Origin: Methanobacterium_B sp963825335 | GTDB lineage: Archaea > Methanobacteriota > Methanobacteria > Methanobacteriales > Methanobacteriaceae | Assembly (NCBI GenBank): GCA_963825335.1 | Contig: CAWGSP010000001.1 | Coordinates: forward strand, 1,736,001 to 1,800,000 | Direction: 5' to 3' | Length of the DNA: 64,000 nt | In this document: positions 9,874-19,454 of the stretch, piece by piece | Numbering within the stretch: the stretch's first letter is position 1 | Layout: every line of letters starts with the position of its first letter | Notes under the pieces: generated by a model | The model's database searches: none | What the model was told of the DNA's origin: nothing | What the model saw: the letters and a program-made list of their open reading frames with translations, nothing else | Position numbers and translations under genes: made by a program

Positions 9874-10178
9874 TGATTTGTTTTAAAAGAATAATAAACA
9901 TTGAAATTACCAGATTAACAAATAGGGGTCATATGACAATTACAGTTTGGGCTATCCTTTTCACATGAGGCCGTTAATATATAGGCCATGAAAGTAGGAA
10001 TTTTATGAAAAACAGACATGATTGTGCCTAGAAATCATGTTATTCCTATTTTACTAATTTCATTATCGCTTGATATTTATGTTATTTACTAAAAAAAAAA
10101 TTTCTGCACGTATTGGGATGTTAAAAAGAAAAAAAATAATAACCAAGAAAGCATAATAAAATGCTAACCAAATTAGGT
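9874..10178. other. Intergenic region with small palindromes
   Basis: No gene. It contains the palindrome GTCATATGAC at 9928-9937 and an 8-bp inverted repeat ACATGATT/AATCATGT at 10016-10040 with a 9-base loop. Either could be a terminator or protein site between the converging genes; neither is assigned. Confidence 0.5.
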
Positions 10179-10427
10179 TTATTTTACCAATGCTTCTCGT
10201 ATTAATGCGTATACTATTACCAGATATGCCAGTACTCTAATAAAAATTACTGAAATATTGGAAGCAGAAACTCCACTCAGAACTTCAAGATATGAGACTG
10301 CAAATATACCAAATGCAAGGGCCAAATACAGAGCCAAAGCATATTGTTTAATTTTATATACCCATAATCCTAAAATTAGGATAATAATTCCAAAAACAAA
10401 GTCTAAAGTTGTTATATCATTTACCAT
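10179..10427 (-). CDS. Small integral membrane protein, unknown function
   Basis: 82 residues that are almost entirely hydrophobic, with three predicted helices (about residues 8-24, 28-48 and 56-78) and a short basic C-terminus. A GGGGTGATC ribosome site lies just upstream of the ATG, which supports translation. No motif points to a function. It is monocistronic and faces the DUF815 gene. Confidence 0.65.
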   Translation of the reverse strand: MVNDITTLDFVFGIIILILGLWVYKIKQYALALYLALAFGIFAVSYLEVLSGVSASNISVIFIRVLAYLVIVYALIREALVK

Positions 10428-10735
10428 CAGATCACCCCAATTTATAAATATATTTTAAATAACAGATTCAAATTAACAATGATATTTATCATAAACCTAA
10501 GATTATCATCAGTATTTAATGAACTTATTATGTACCCAATAAACTTAAAATTCACTGAACAGCAACGATGTTTTAGGTAAACATGCAGAACATGAAACAT
10601 TAAAATCAATAAAATCAAAGAACAAAAATGAATTAAATTTAATAGTAATCAAGAGAGAATTCATTTAAATTGTTTACGAAAGCTATTTTAACCTTCATGC
10701 TCAGATAATATCAATAAATTTAGGAGCGTGATGAT
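10428..10735. other. Intergenic region between divergent genes
   Basis: AT-rich spacer holding the promoters of the small membrane protein (minus) and the MBL hydrolase (plus). I see no further gene. Confidence 0.5.
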
Positions 10736-11458
10736 ATGAAAATAGACAATGGAATTATAATGCTTGAAATAGAGTCCAATGTACCGGGAATGTTTATATG
10801 CCCTACAGTTATGTGGGATGATGATAACACCATACTGGTAGATGCAGGTTACGGTGGTCAGTACAGTGCCCTTAAAGATGCATGTATCAAAGAAGGAGTT
10901 CATTTTGAAGATATAAATAAAGTAATAATCACCCACCAAGATCTTGATCATTTTGGAGGCCTTCCCGAAGTACTAGAATCATCAGAACGTAAAATAGAGG
11001 TAATGGCACATGAAAATGATAAACCCTACATGCAGGGCGAAAAACCTCTGGTAAGGTTGAACTCAAATTTCCTGAATACCATGCCCGAAGATAGAAGAGA
11101 AATGGTCGAACAGATGTTTAAAAACTTCACACCTGTAGATGTTGACACTACACTTGAAGACGATCAGGAGTTGCCATACTGTGGAGGCATAAGAGTTATC
11201 CACACACCAGGACATACGCCTGGACATCTCTGTTTATACCACGAAAAGAGTAAAACCCTCATAGTCGGCGATGCAATGGGTATTATGGATGGAAAGTTAA
11301 TGGGCCCAAGAAAAGAGATTTTAGAAGAAAAGGATTATGAAACTGCAAAGAATTCCCTTAAAAAACTTCTGAAATTTGATGTGAAGAATATCATAACCTA
11401 TCACGGTGGTCTATACACCAGCAAACCACATGAAAGCATTGAAAGCATTATAGAATAA
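10736..11458 (+). CDS. MBL-fold metallo-hydrolase
   Basis: 240 residues. Metal-site signatures are THQDLDHFGG near residue 65-73, HTPGHTPGH near 160-168, the Asp in IVGDA near 183 and a late His in TYHGG near 223. It differs from the classic HxHxDH in having Gln at the second position, as in many thioesterase-like MBL proteins. It is cytoplasmic, with unknown substrate. A GGAGCGTGATG site precedes the ATG. A truncated second copy of this gene lies at 4418-4522. A T-rich run follows the stop. Confidence 0.9.
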   Translation: MKIDNGIIMLEIESNVPGMFICPTVMWDDDNTILVDAGYGGQYSALKDACIKEGVHFEDINKVIITHQDLDHFGGLPEVLESSERKIEVMAHENDKPYMQGEKPLVRLNSNFLNTMPEDRREMVEQMFKNFTPVDVDTTLEDDQELPYCGGIRVIHTPGHTPGHLCLYHEKSKTLIVGDAMGIMDGKLMGPRKEILEEKDYETAKNSLKKLLKFDVKNIITYHGGLYTSKPHESIESIIE

Positions 11459-11460
11459 TA

Positions 11461-11476
11461 TTATTTTTTTTTATTT
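11461..11476 (+). terminator. T-rich archaeal-type terminator
   Basis: The stop codon of the MBL hydrolase is followed at once by TTATTTTTTTTTATTTTC-like sequence, the usual oligo-T signal for archaeal transcription termination. No stem is needed or seen. Confidence 0.5.
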
Positions 11477-11733
11477 TCATCGAATCGTATTTTGGTGAGT
11501 TCTTAATTCAAAAAAATAGATAGTGAATAAATTAGTTTTGCACTAGTATTTGTTTTGAAATACTTGGTTACAAATTTATACTGTTATTTGCAGTATCGGT
11601 GCCTAGAATTCAGATAACACTTCAAAACAGCTGGAAGTGTTGCATGTGAAAGAACTATTATCCATGGGCTAAAAAAATTAATATAACATGACTCAATTTA
11701 CTTAAAAAATAAAAAAATATAAATTTTAGAAGT

Positions 11734-12231
11734 TTATTGCAATTTAAAACTGTTGATTATCATGTTAATAGTTTGCTGGTTGTTGTCTGGTGTTGAAATC
11801 ATGATTATATAGAATGAATTGTTTTTCTTTAGGAAGGTTAGTGATCCATAATCTCCATTGGAGCTATCTTTTATTACAAGTTGGGTGGCATTAATCCCAT
11901 CTACGGTTACTGTTTTATTTGAGATGTACTGGTATTTAGACTGTATAATGGTTTTAAATTCCGTTGATAATGTAGATGCTGATATATTAGATGATACAAT
12001 ATCTGCTTTTGCAACAGCCATTCCAGAATTATCTTTTCCTAATGTAACTATCACATCTCCTTCATTGCCTAAATTTTGTATGCTGCTACTATTATAATCA
12101 GTATTCCAGTTTTCTGGATATTGAAAACTAATATTATTACCGTTGTATGTTTTAGCTGATGATTGTGCTGTACAACCCGAAGCAAATACCACCACTAAGA
12201 TTAACCCAATTATCGTGATCCATTTTTTCAT
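11734..12231 (-). CDS. PsbP-like lipoprotein
   Basis: 165 residues. The N-terminus is a lipoprotein signal: two Lys, a hydrophobic stretch and a lipobox ASGC with the Cys at residue 20. The mature part contains the text NNISFQYPENW typical of the PsbP-like domain found in many methanogen surface lipoproteins, and ends with a helix (NMIINSFKL). It should sit on the outer face of the membrane; function is unknown. The ATG at 12231 has GGAG seven bases upstream and is preferred to the ATG at 12261. A paralogue lies at 36125-36643. Confidence 0.8.
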   Translation of the reverse strand: MKKWITIIGLILVVVFASGCTAQSSAKTYNGNNISFQYPENWNTDYNSSSIQNLGNEGDVIVTLGKDNSGMAVAKADIVSSNISASTLSTEFKTIIQSKYQYISNKTVTVDGINATQLVIKDSSNGDYGSLTFLKKNNSFYIIMISTPDNNQQTINMIINSFKLQ

Positions 12232-12552
12232 ATTTTTACTCCATTCATTTAATAATTCCATCTAAATAAGACATAAAGTGATTACTCACTAAAATATTAA
12301 TATGGAATTTTAATACTTAAATCTTACTAATACACTTCAAAAATATTATTTAAAGTATTGAGAATATGATCAATGATTAAAACGTATTTCAGATTATTTT
12401 AACAAATCATATAAAAACAATTTAAAAAAAATGGATTATGAAATAGGTATCTTTGCAGATTTCATGATTGGATGCAAATCGTAATATACTATGTTGATGC
12501 CTAAACTGGTACATAATTATCATTTAAAAAAAAAATTTAATGTGTGATGATC
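12232..12552. other. AT-rich intergenic region
   Basis: Spacer between the lipoprotein gene and the end of the MFS transporter gene. No gene, repeat or structure stands out. Confidence 0.5.
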
Positions 12553-13767
12553 CTAAACATCATATGGTTTCTGATGATTATTAACAGAGTTTTTGATTAA
12601 TAAAGCTAATCCTACCCCTATAAACAGTATCCCGCCCATTATCAAGAATGGTAGAGTATAGATGCCTGTACTTAGCAAACTGGTTGCAAATATTGGGCCA
12701 AGACCTGCACCTACGAATAATATAACGGTATGAAGTGAAAGGGCCGATCCTCTTGCTTGTCCACCGATCTGTGCAATGATCGAGATCAAGGCCGGAGCAG
12801 TAATAGCAATACCTGCAACAAAGACCACACTCATGATCACGAGTAAGATTAAATTCGAAATGAAAGCCAGTGATATAAGGCTAAAAGCAGCAATTAACAG
12901 CCCGCCAACTAGAACACTAAAGATCCCAAATCTTTTGACCATTAAACCTGAAGTAGCAGCAAATACAATGCCGAATAATCCTGCAGCCCTGACATATAGA
13001 ATTTGATGTGTGCTGAGACCAAAATGGGGGCTGCTCAAATAATAACCCAATGCAGTGTACATGCACATCATTGACATTAAAAACATGATGTCAACAGCAT
13101 AACAAAGCACCAGTGACCTTATCTCAAACAGCAAACCCATCTTCTTTATAGCTTGTAAAATACTAGTTTTCAGACGAGTAATATTATCTTGGGGTAAAAA
13201 GACTAGAACCAGGAAGATATTTATGAAATAAATGATCCCCATGATGTAAAACACATAATTCCAGCTCAAATACTCGATTATATATCCACTTATAATTTGG
13301 CCTACTATGCCTGCCATTAAAAATCCTGTTACAAGAATACCCGTGGCTGTGATTTTTTTATCATCCGGAAACATCTCTGGAATATAAGCCAGAGCAACCG
13401 GTGAAAAAGCAGCTGCTGCTGCTCCTTGAAACCCTCGAAGAATAAGTATCCAGTAGATATTATCGAACAATCCCACAAGGGGGGTCACAACAGCTAACAA
13501 TCCCATACCCAGTAAAATAATTTTTTTACGGCCATATCTATCAGATAAAGGACCGTAAACCAAACAACTAACAGCAAAACATATACAAAATATACTGCTA
13601 GTCCATGCAGCCCCATTAGCAGATATGTGCAGAAGTGGAGAAAATACAGATATCAATGGTATGGTTAGATACATGCTTGACATCACGATTAAACCACACC
13701 AAAAAAGTATAGTAGTCATCAAAGGGTAATTTAAACTAGATTTAATATTGTTAACAGATCCACTCAT
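12553..13767 (-). CDS. MFS transporter, drug-efflux type
   Basis: 404 residues with about twelve membrane helices. The loop between helices 2 and 3 holds the MFS motif A as GPLSDRYGRKK, and the helix 4-5 region has RGFQGAAAAA followed by GQIISG, as in YnfM/Bcr-type proton antiporters that export drugs or small organics. It acts in the cytoplasmic membrane. The ATG lies behind GAGGTTTTAG. A small palindrome just upstream could be an operator. The gene is monocistronic. The substrate cannot be read from sequence. Confidence 0.9.
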   Translation of the reverse strand: MSGSVNNIKSSLNYPLMTTILFWCGLIVMSSMYLTIPLISVFSPLLHISANGAAWTSSIFCICFAVSCLVYGPLSDRYGRKKIILLGMGLLAVVTPLVGLFDNIYWILILRGFQGAAAAAFSPVALAYIPEMFPDDKKITATGILVTGFLMAGIVGQIISGYIIEYLSWNYVFYIMGIIYFINIFLVLVFLPQDNITRLKTSILQAIKKMGLLFEIRSLVLCYAVDIMFLMSMMCMYTALGYYLSSPHFGLSTHQILYVRAAGLFGIVFAATSGLMVKRFGIFSVLVGGLLIAAFSLISLAFISNLILLVIMSVVFVAGIAITAPALISIIAQIGGQARGSALSLHTVILFVGAGLGPIFATSLLSTGIYTLPFLIMGGILFIGVGLALLIKNSVNNHQKPYDV

Positions 13768-13793
13768 CTAAAACCTCATTTTTAAAATTTATA

Positions 13794-13804
13794 TCGTAAT
13801 ACGA
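13794..13804. promoter_or_regulatory. Palindrome TCGTA-A-TACGA upstream of MFS gene
   Basis: An 11-bp inverted repeat with a single central base lies 27 bases upstream of the MFS start, where a repressor could cover the initiation site. No adjacent regulator gene is present, so this remains a candidate only. Confidence 0.4.
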
Positions 13805-14104
13805 CTATATCGAACTTGGATATCAATATATGCCTAGGGCCATGGAAATTATGTATGTTTTACCAATGAATTCATCCTCAAACACCTCATAAAAAAAAGA
13901 TTGATTTACAAATTTAAATCAATTTGCTATTTGTTTTAAACCTAAAAAATGTGTATAACAGGTTGGATATTGTTTCATACCAAAAAATATGGATGATTTT
14001 TTTAAATGGTTAGTACTTGTTTGTCAAATGTTTTTTTTATTGAATAGCGTATCCAAAAAATAATAAGAATGAAGTCGTCCTAATCAAGAAAAAAGGTTTT
14101 TTAT
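13805..14104. other. Intergenic region
   Basis: AT-rich spacer between the MFS gene and the end of the downstream kinase gene. No gene is visible; T-runs near 14020-14040 and A-runs near 14090 could terminate the kinase transcript. Confidence 0.45.
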
Positions 14105-15616
14105 CTAGATTCTTTCTTTATAATTTAATTCATTGAATACTATTTTAAATTCAGTTCCTTGTGTTCTGTCCAGGGTTATTTCTCCTTCAATTTGATCGAC
14201 TAAACTAGTAACTATTTTCAGTCCCAAAGAATCTGTCCGTCTAAAATCTAATGATTTAGGAAATCCGATACCGTTATCACATATAGTTAACTCATACTTA
14301 TCAGATATTTGCTTTAGGGATATTTTAAGCTTTCCATTAGTTTCATCTGGAAATGCATATTTAAGGGTATTTGAAATTAGTTCGCTTGTTATGAGTCCAC
14401 AAGGGACTGCAGTTTCGATATTTAATTCTATATCTTCAACATCTATCACAGGTACAACCTTTTCAGTACTGGCATAGGAATAGAGTAAGTCTGAAACCAG
14501 CCTTTCAATGTATCCTTCAAATTTAATACATGAAAAATTCTTGGATTGGTACAATTTTTCGTGTAACATTGCCATGGACTTAACACGATTCTGACTTTCT
14601 TTCAAAACATCCACAGCTGTTTCATTCCCATCCACATATTTAGATTGTAGATTGAGCAAACTAGATATGATCTGTAGATTATTTTTAACCCTGTGATGTA
14701 TTTCCCTTAAAAGAATATCTTTCTCATTAAGAGAAGCTATAATTTCATTTTCTGCTTTTTTACGTTCGGTAATATCGTGAGAAATTATTTGAAATCCAAA
14801 TACCTCGTCATTTTCTTCCAGACGATTCATATAAGTTTCAACATAACGAAATTCACCATTTTTATCGAAAAGTCTTGATTCATATGGTCTGATATTTTCT
14901 CCATACAATAACCTGGAAACATTTTTAGTGTATGTTCGAAGATCCTCTTCTGGCAGTATTCCAGTTTCAGTGTAATATTTACCAATGATATCTTTGTAGG
15001 ATAATCCAGTGATCCTTTGAGCTGCCTTATTTGCATCTAATATTGTACCATCTATATTGGCAAGTATTGTGAAATCTGGTGATGAATTGAAGAGAGTTTT
15101 GTATCTATTTTCACTATCACCCAATTGTTTGGTTGTTTTCTCCCTTTCAACTATTTCTATTTTGAGATTTTTCACAGCACGATCCAAAATATTGGAACGT
15201 ATTTCCAACTCATCTTGTGTTTTTTTCAAATTATTTTCGATTTTTTTCCTTTCGATCGCATAACGCATAGAACGGGTTAATAAATTTTTATCGGTTTGTC
15301 CCTTCACAATATAATCCTGAGCACCCATCTCTAGTGTACTGATGGCAAAATCTTCATCACTGAATCCTGTGAGTATTATTATTGGAATTCCTGGTGCCTT
15401 CTGATTAATGATTTTTAATGTATCCTTGCCACGGCTGTCTGGAAGATTCAAGTCCAATAATATGATATCAAAATTATTTTTAAGAAGGTACTCCAGTCCA
15501 TCTTCTAATGTGACTCCAACAGAAACTTCAAAGTTAATAGAATCTCCCAGCATCCCTTTGATTATGATGATATCACCGGGATTATCTTCAACCAACAGTA
15601 CTTGGATCTGGTTCAT
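14105..15616 (-). CDS. Receiver-PAS-histidine kinase (HisKA_2 type)
   Basis: 503 residues. Residues 1-120 form a complete receiver domain: acidic pair E10/D11, phosphoacceptor Asp55 in LLDLNLPD, Thr/Gly near 83 and Lys105 in DYIVKG. A coiled coil (125-165) leads to a PAS domain (about 168-287) and then an HWE/HisKA_2-like kinase with REIHHRVKNNLQ (His307/308) and a HATPase with CDNGIGFP and a short G2 box. It is cytoplasmic with no membrane helix. Such hybrids probably receive a phosphoryl group and adjust their own kinase. It lies upstream of nothing obvious in an operon; the neighbouring ppk gene ends 90 bases before it. Confidence 0.92.
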   Translation of the reverse strand: MNQIQVLLVEDNPGDIIIIKGMLGDSINFEVSVGVTLEDGLEYLLKNNFDIILLDLNLPDSRGKDTLKIINQKAPGIPIIILTGFSDEDFAISTLEMGAQDYIVKGQTDKNLLTRSMRYAIERKKIENNLKKTQDELEIRSNILDRAVKNLKIEIVEREKTTKQLGDSENRYKTLFNSSPDFTILANIDGTILDANKAAQRITGLSYKDIIGKYYTETGILPEEDLRTYTKNVSRLLYGENIRPYESRLFDKNGEFRYVETYMNRLEENDEVFGFQIISHDITERKKAENEIIASLNEKDILLREIHHRVKNNLQIISSLLNLQSKYVDGNETAVDVLKESQNRVKSMAMLHEKLYQSKNFSCIKFEGYIERLVSDLLYSYASTEKVVPVIDVEDIELNIETAVPCGLITSELISNTLKYAFPDETNGKLKISLKQISDKYELTICDNGIGFPKSLDFRRTDSLGLKIVTSLVDQIEGEITLDRTQGTEFKIVFNELNYKERI

Positions 15617-15708
15617 AATCTTATCTCGTACAATTTATTATTTTAATGTTCCCCAAAAAAAAAGTTTTTAGGCATAATTTGTTCAGATGTACATTTTTTT
15701 TATTTTTA

Positions 15709-17847
15709 CTAGTTTTCAGTCTTTATTCTTTTAAATAGGTTTACTAATTTGGAGAATATTGACTCGTTCGAAGTTTCTTCCTCTTCTTCGATTATTCTGA
15801 AATCGTCGTGCATGAAATAGTTTTGTGAATCGATCAGATCGACCCCTCTGATGATCTTTTCATAGTCGCCATTATCATTAATTTTACGTGCCTTAAGATT
15901 ATCATTGAGCATAATATTAAGCGTACTCATAATTCTTTTCTTTAACACCATATCTTCGATTGGAAAGGCAATTTCGACTCTTTTTTCGGTATTTCTGGTC
16001 ATAAGATCAGCACTCGATAAATATATTGAAACATCTTCTCCTGTACCGAAACAATAGATACGTGAATGCTCCAAGAACCTGCCAACAATACTGATGATCT
16101 CAATATTTTCAGTCTTATTTGGTAATCCTGGAATTAAACAACATATACCCCTGACAATTAATTTAATTTTAACACCCGCTGTAGAGGCTGTGCTTAACAT
16201 GTTGATCAATTCTCGGTCTGTTAACGAGTTCATCTTCATGATGATGTTTGCTGGAAGATCGTTTTCAGCTTTGTCAATTTCAATGTCGATCATCTTGATC
16301 AAATGATCTTTCAATCCAAAGGGTGCAACTAACAACTTATCATACTCACCGTACAAATTAGAAATGGCCATGTTTTTGAAGAATAACATTGCATCTTCTC
16401 CAATACTGGTCTTAGTGGTGACAAAGCTCAAATCCGTGTATAATTTAACTGTTCTTTCATTATAATTACCTGTACCTAACTGGGTGATGTACTGAATTTT
16501 ATTCCTTTCTCTCCTGGTGATTAAACAAACCTTCGAATGGAGTTTGTAGTCTTCAAAACCATATAAAACCGTACAACCAGCTTCTTCTAATAACCCAGCA
16601 TAATGAATATTGTTTGCTTCGTCAAATCTTGCCCTGAGTTCGATTATGACCGTAACATCCTTCCCATTTTCACGGGCTTCCAGTAAATATTTGATAATAC
16701 TCGAAGATCGGGCTAATCTGTATATGGTTATTTTAACGGATATCACATTTTTATCGTTAGCAGCTTCCTTCAACAACTTTAAAAATGGTTCCATAGAATC
16801 ATAGGGGAAATTGAATAAGAAGTCCTTCTTCTTCAACTGGGGAATGATTGGGCCATCATTCACAGTTTGCGGTATTTTAGGATAGTACGGATTGAACGAT
16901 AACTTGTGGAAGATCAGTCCATTCTTATCTTTAACATGTTTATACAAATCAAACACATAACTCATTTCTAAAGGAGTCTTAGAGATTTGTACTTGGTTAT
17001 CCTGGATATTTAGTTTATTGGTTAAAAATTCTGTCAAGTTTGAATCAGAATATTTGTAGAGCTCTAACCTGATGGGCGCTAAACGTGTTCTTTTTTTCAA
17101 AATTTTTTTCATATATCCCCTGTAATCCTCATCATCATCAATTGGGGAATTTGATAGGGTAATATCTGCATTTCTGGTCACTGAAAGGATGGTTTTAAAT
17201 TCGACTTTATAATTTGAGAAGACTTCATTTGCATATTCATAGATTATTTTTTCGAGTAAAATAAAGCGCATTTCATTGTTAGGAAAATATATGATCTTGG
17301 GTAATGATGATGGCACTGGTATGAGTCCATAGAGTATTTCTGAACCATTTTTTAGTATCAACATTATATTCAATGATTTGTTCAATAGATGGGGAAATGG
17401 ATGATGTACATCGATAATCTGGGGAGATAGGACAGGAGAGATGTAGTTAAAGAAATATTTATTTATAAATTTGGTTTCACCCTTAGTCAGATCACCAAAA
17501 TCTAAATCATAGATGCCTTCAGCTTTTAATAGGAAATTAAGTGATTCAAAAACTTCATCTCTATTTTTATACATAAACTTAGTCCTATCAAAAATAGCGT
17601 CGAGTTGATCGTGTGCATTCAAACCAGTTTTATTATCGAGGTAGTGATCATCTACAATTGACAGATCGTACAAACTACCGCATCTAACCATATAAAACTC
17701 GTCTAAATTACTTGTGAAAATAGATATGAATTTTAAACGTTCTAATAATGGAACAAATGAATCTTCAGCTTCCTCTAAAACTCGATCATTAAATTTTAAC
17801 CATGATAATTCACGATTTTGGGTAAAACTGTAGTCCCATTCAGACAT
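15709..17847 (-). CDS. ppk1: Polyphosphate kinase 1
   Basis: 712 residues, the usual length for PPK1, which reversibly makes polyphosphate from ATP. The order of domains is typical: N-terminal helical domain with NRELSWLKFNDRVLEEA at the start, a head domain, and two phospholipase D-like catalytic domains. The first holds the phosphoacceptor histidine in DYKLHSKVCLI with GTGNYNE shortly after; the second holds LEHSRIYCFG and SADLMTRN. The ATG follows GAGGTG and overlaps the end of the ppx gene by eight bases, so the two are co-translated. PPK1 is mainly bacterial, and archaeal copies are scattered, so lateral acquisition of the pair is plausible. Confidence 0.96.
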   Translation of the reverse strand: MSEWDYSFTQNRELSWLKFNDRVLEEAEDSFVPLLERLKFISIFTSNLDEFYMVRCGSLYDLSIVDDHYLDNKTGLNAHDQLDAIFDRTKFMYKNRDEVFESLNFLLKAEGIYDLDFGDLTKGETKFINKYFFNYISPVLSPQIIDVHHPFPHLLNKSLNIMLILKNGSEILYGLIPVPSSLPKIIYFPNNEMRFILLEKIIYEYANEVFSNYKVEFKTILSVTRNADITLSNSPIDDDEDYRGYMKKILKKRTRLAPIRLELYKYSDSNLTEFLTNKLNIQDNQVQISKTPLEMSYVFDLYKHVKDKNGLIFHKLSFNPYYPKIPQTVNDGPIIPQLKKKDFLFNFPYDSMEPFLKLLKEAANDKNVISVKITIYRLARSSSIIKYLLEARENGKDVTVIIELRARFDEANNIHYAGLLEEAGCTVLYGFEDYKLHSKVCLITRRERNKIQYITQLGTGNYNERTVKLYTDLSFVTTKTSIGEDAMLFFKNMAISNLYGEYDKLLVAPFGLKDHLIKMIDIEIDKAENDLPANIIMKMNSLTDRELINMLSTASTAGVKIKLIVRGICCLIPGLPNKTENIEIISIVGRFLEHSRIYCFGTGEDVSIYLSSADLMTRNTEKRVEIAFPIEDMVLKKRIMSTLNIMLNDNLKARKINDNGDYEKIIRGVDLIDSQNYFMHDDFRIIEEEEETSNESIFSKLVNLFKRIKTEN

Positions 17848-18751
17848 TTAAACACCTCTTCAACACTTTCTCATACAAATAACCCTCCCTAACACCAAAT
17901 TTACTGATTTGGATTTCTTCACATCCAAAATAAGATGTTATTGTTTCGATTATTATCAAGGCAGGAACTACTGTATGGATCCTAGATGGCTTAACATGTA
18001 ATATTTTATTATATGTATCCTTATTATTTTGACCCAGCTCATTTTTTAGCTGTTCTAATAGTGCTATGTCTATTAAATCATTTTTATTCGGCAATAATTT
18101 AAGGTCAACTAGTATCTTTCCGATTGCACGAATACTTCCACCAATTCCGTACATGAAAGGAATTTTTTCGTTGTTATCAGCACCGATCTTCTTCAGTTCA
18201 AAGCATACCCGTTCTCTGATGAGATCACTCTCTTCTTTATTGGGTAACATTTCAGAAACATATTCATTGAACATTTTTAACGAACCAACTGGAATACTGT
18301 AATTTTCCAGTATATTCCGATCCTTAAAAAGAACAATTTCGACACTGCCACCACCTAAATCGATTAAGACACCGTCATCCTTTTCAGTATTGAAGATAGA
18401 TCCACAAAAGCTTAATTGCCCTTCTTCCTCTCCAGATAACAGTTCAATTTCTACGTTTACCCTGTTTTTGATGGTTTGAATAACATCAGAACTGTTTTTG
18501 ATATTTCGCAATGCTGCTGTTGAAAAAAAACTGTAACCAGATATATGTAGATCGTCTAAATCATTTTTCAATTCTTTAACCACTTTCACTATTTTTTCAA
18601 TACCTTCCTCGGTTAATCTTCCTTCATCCACATAAAACATCAAACCTAAATTTTCTTTTTTTGAAAACACAATATTTATATCGTTATCATCGTAACGATA
18701 AACATTTAATCTAACGGTGTTCGAACCAATGTCTGTTATTCCATATAACAT
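17840..18751 (-). CDS. ppx: Exopolyphosphatase, Ppx/GppA family
   Basis: 303 residues, the short two-domain form of the family. It has the sugar-kinase/actin-fold ATP motifs: ITDIGSNTVRLNVY at the N-terminus, FSTAALRN, ELLSGEEEGQLSF, LIDLGGGSVEI and YGIGGSIRAIG. These enzymes release phosphate from polyphosphate ends or hydrolyse pppGpp. The ATG at 18751 lies about seven bases after GAGAGGTT and is preferred to the TTG three bases earlier. It is first in an operon with ppk1, giving opposing enzymes for polyphosphate turnover. Confidence 0.93.
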   Translation of the reverse strand: MLYGITDIGSNTVRLNVYRYDDNDINIVFSKKENLGLMFYVDEGRLTEEGIEKIVKVVKELKNDLDDLHISGYSFFSTAALRNIKNSSDVIQTIKNRVNVEIELLSGEEEGQLSFCGSIFNTEKDDGVLIDLGGGSVEIVLFKDRNILENYSIPVGSLKMFNEYVSEMLPNKEESDLIRERVCFELKKIGADNNEKIPFMYGIGGSIRAIGKILVDLKLLPNKNDLIDIALLEQLKNELGQNNKDTYNKILHVKPSRIHTVVPALIIIETITSYFGCEEIQISKFGVREGYLYEKVLKRCLNV

Positions 18752-19454
18752 CAATATAACCTCTCAAAAATGAAATTTTACGAAAAATTTGTACTGCTTA
18801 ATATTTCTTTTTTTATTACGCTTTCCAGTTATATCACTGTCATCAGTTAACTCGTTGAAAATTCAAATACATTATAGATATTCGCTATTTTTTTTATTAC
18901 TCAAATTTTTATAGGTTTTTTTAACTCTAATTATTTTTAATAAAATAATTCACGGTTTATATTATTTACCTCTAATTTGAAATATCTTTTCAAAATATGT
19001 GGATAATATAAAATTTTTTGCAATTTTTTGGTTCTGCATATATTTTTGGAATTTCATCGATTTTTCATTTGATTCCACTATGAATAAATCTTTATTTTTC
19101 ACTCTGAAATATTGAACCTTGAAAGATCGGCTCATATTTATCTTCACATATACCCTGAATGATTTCAGAATGTGTGGAAAACAGAAGTGTGCATAAAGTG
19201 GACAATTAAGGAAAAATTTAGCGAACAAAATTTTCAAGTCATTATCTAATTTTTTTATGGTTTTTTGATCAGGTTAAGTTCTCAAAATATTATTTTCCTA
19301 AAAAAAAGAGAATGTTGGATTTATTTTGTATTTTTTTATACTCAATTTGGGTGTCAGTGACAGAATTAATAATATTAAAAAATATTTTTTTGAGGTCCTT
19401 GAAATTTATTCAGCTGTACTTTTTTAGGATAGTCAGATGTAATATTACGATCGT
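18752..19454. other. AT-rich intergenic region
   Basis: Divergent/tandem spacer upstream of ppx and downstream of the alpha/beta hydrolase gene. A 91-codon minus-strand frame (18962-19237) lacks a ribosome site and has a composition like a chance AT-rich frame, so I do not call it. The ppx promoter should lie near 18780-18850. Confidence 0.5.

Noticed and set aside
18962..19237. A 91-codon minus-strand frame between ppx and the hydrolase
   Set aside because: It starts at a TTG with no ribosome site and reads as hydrophobic and basic AT-rich sequence without a motif.
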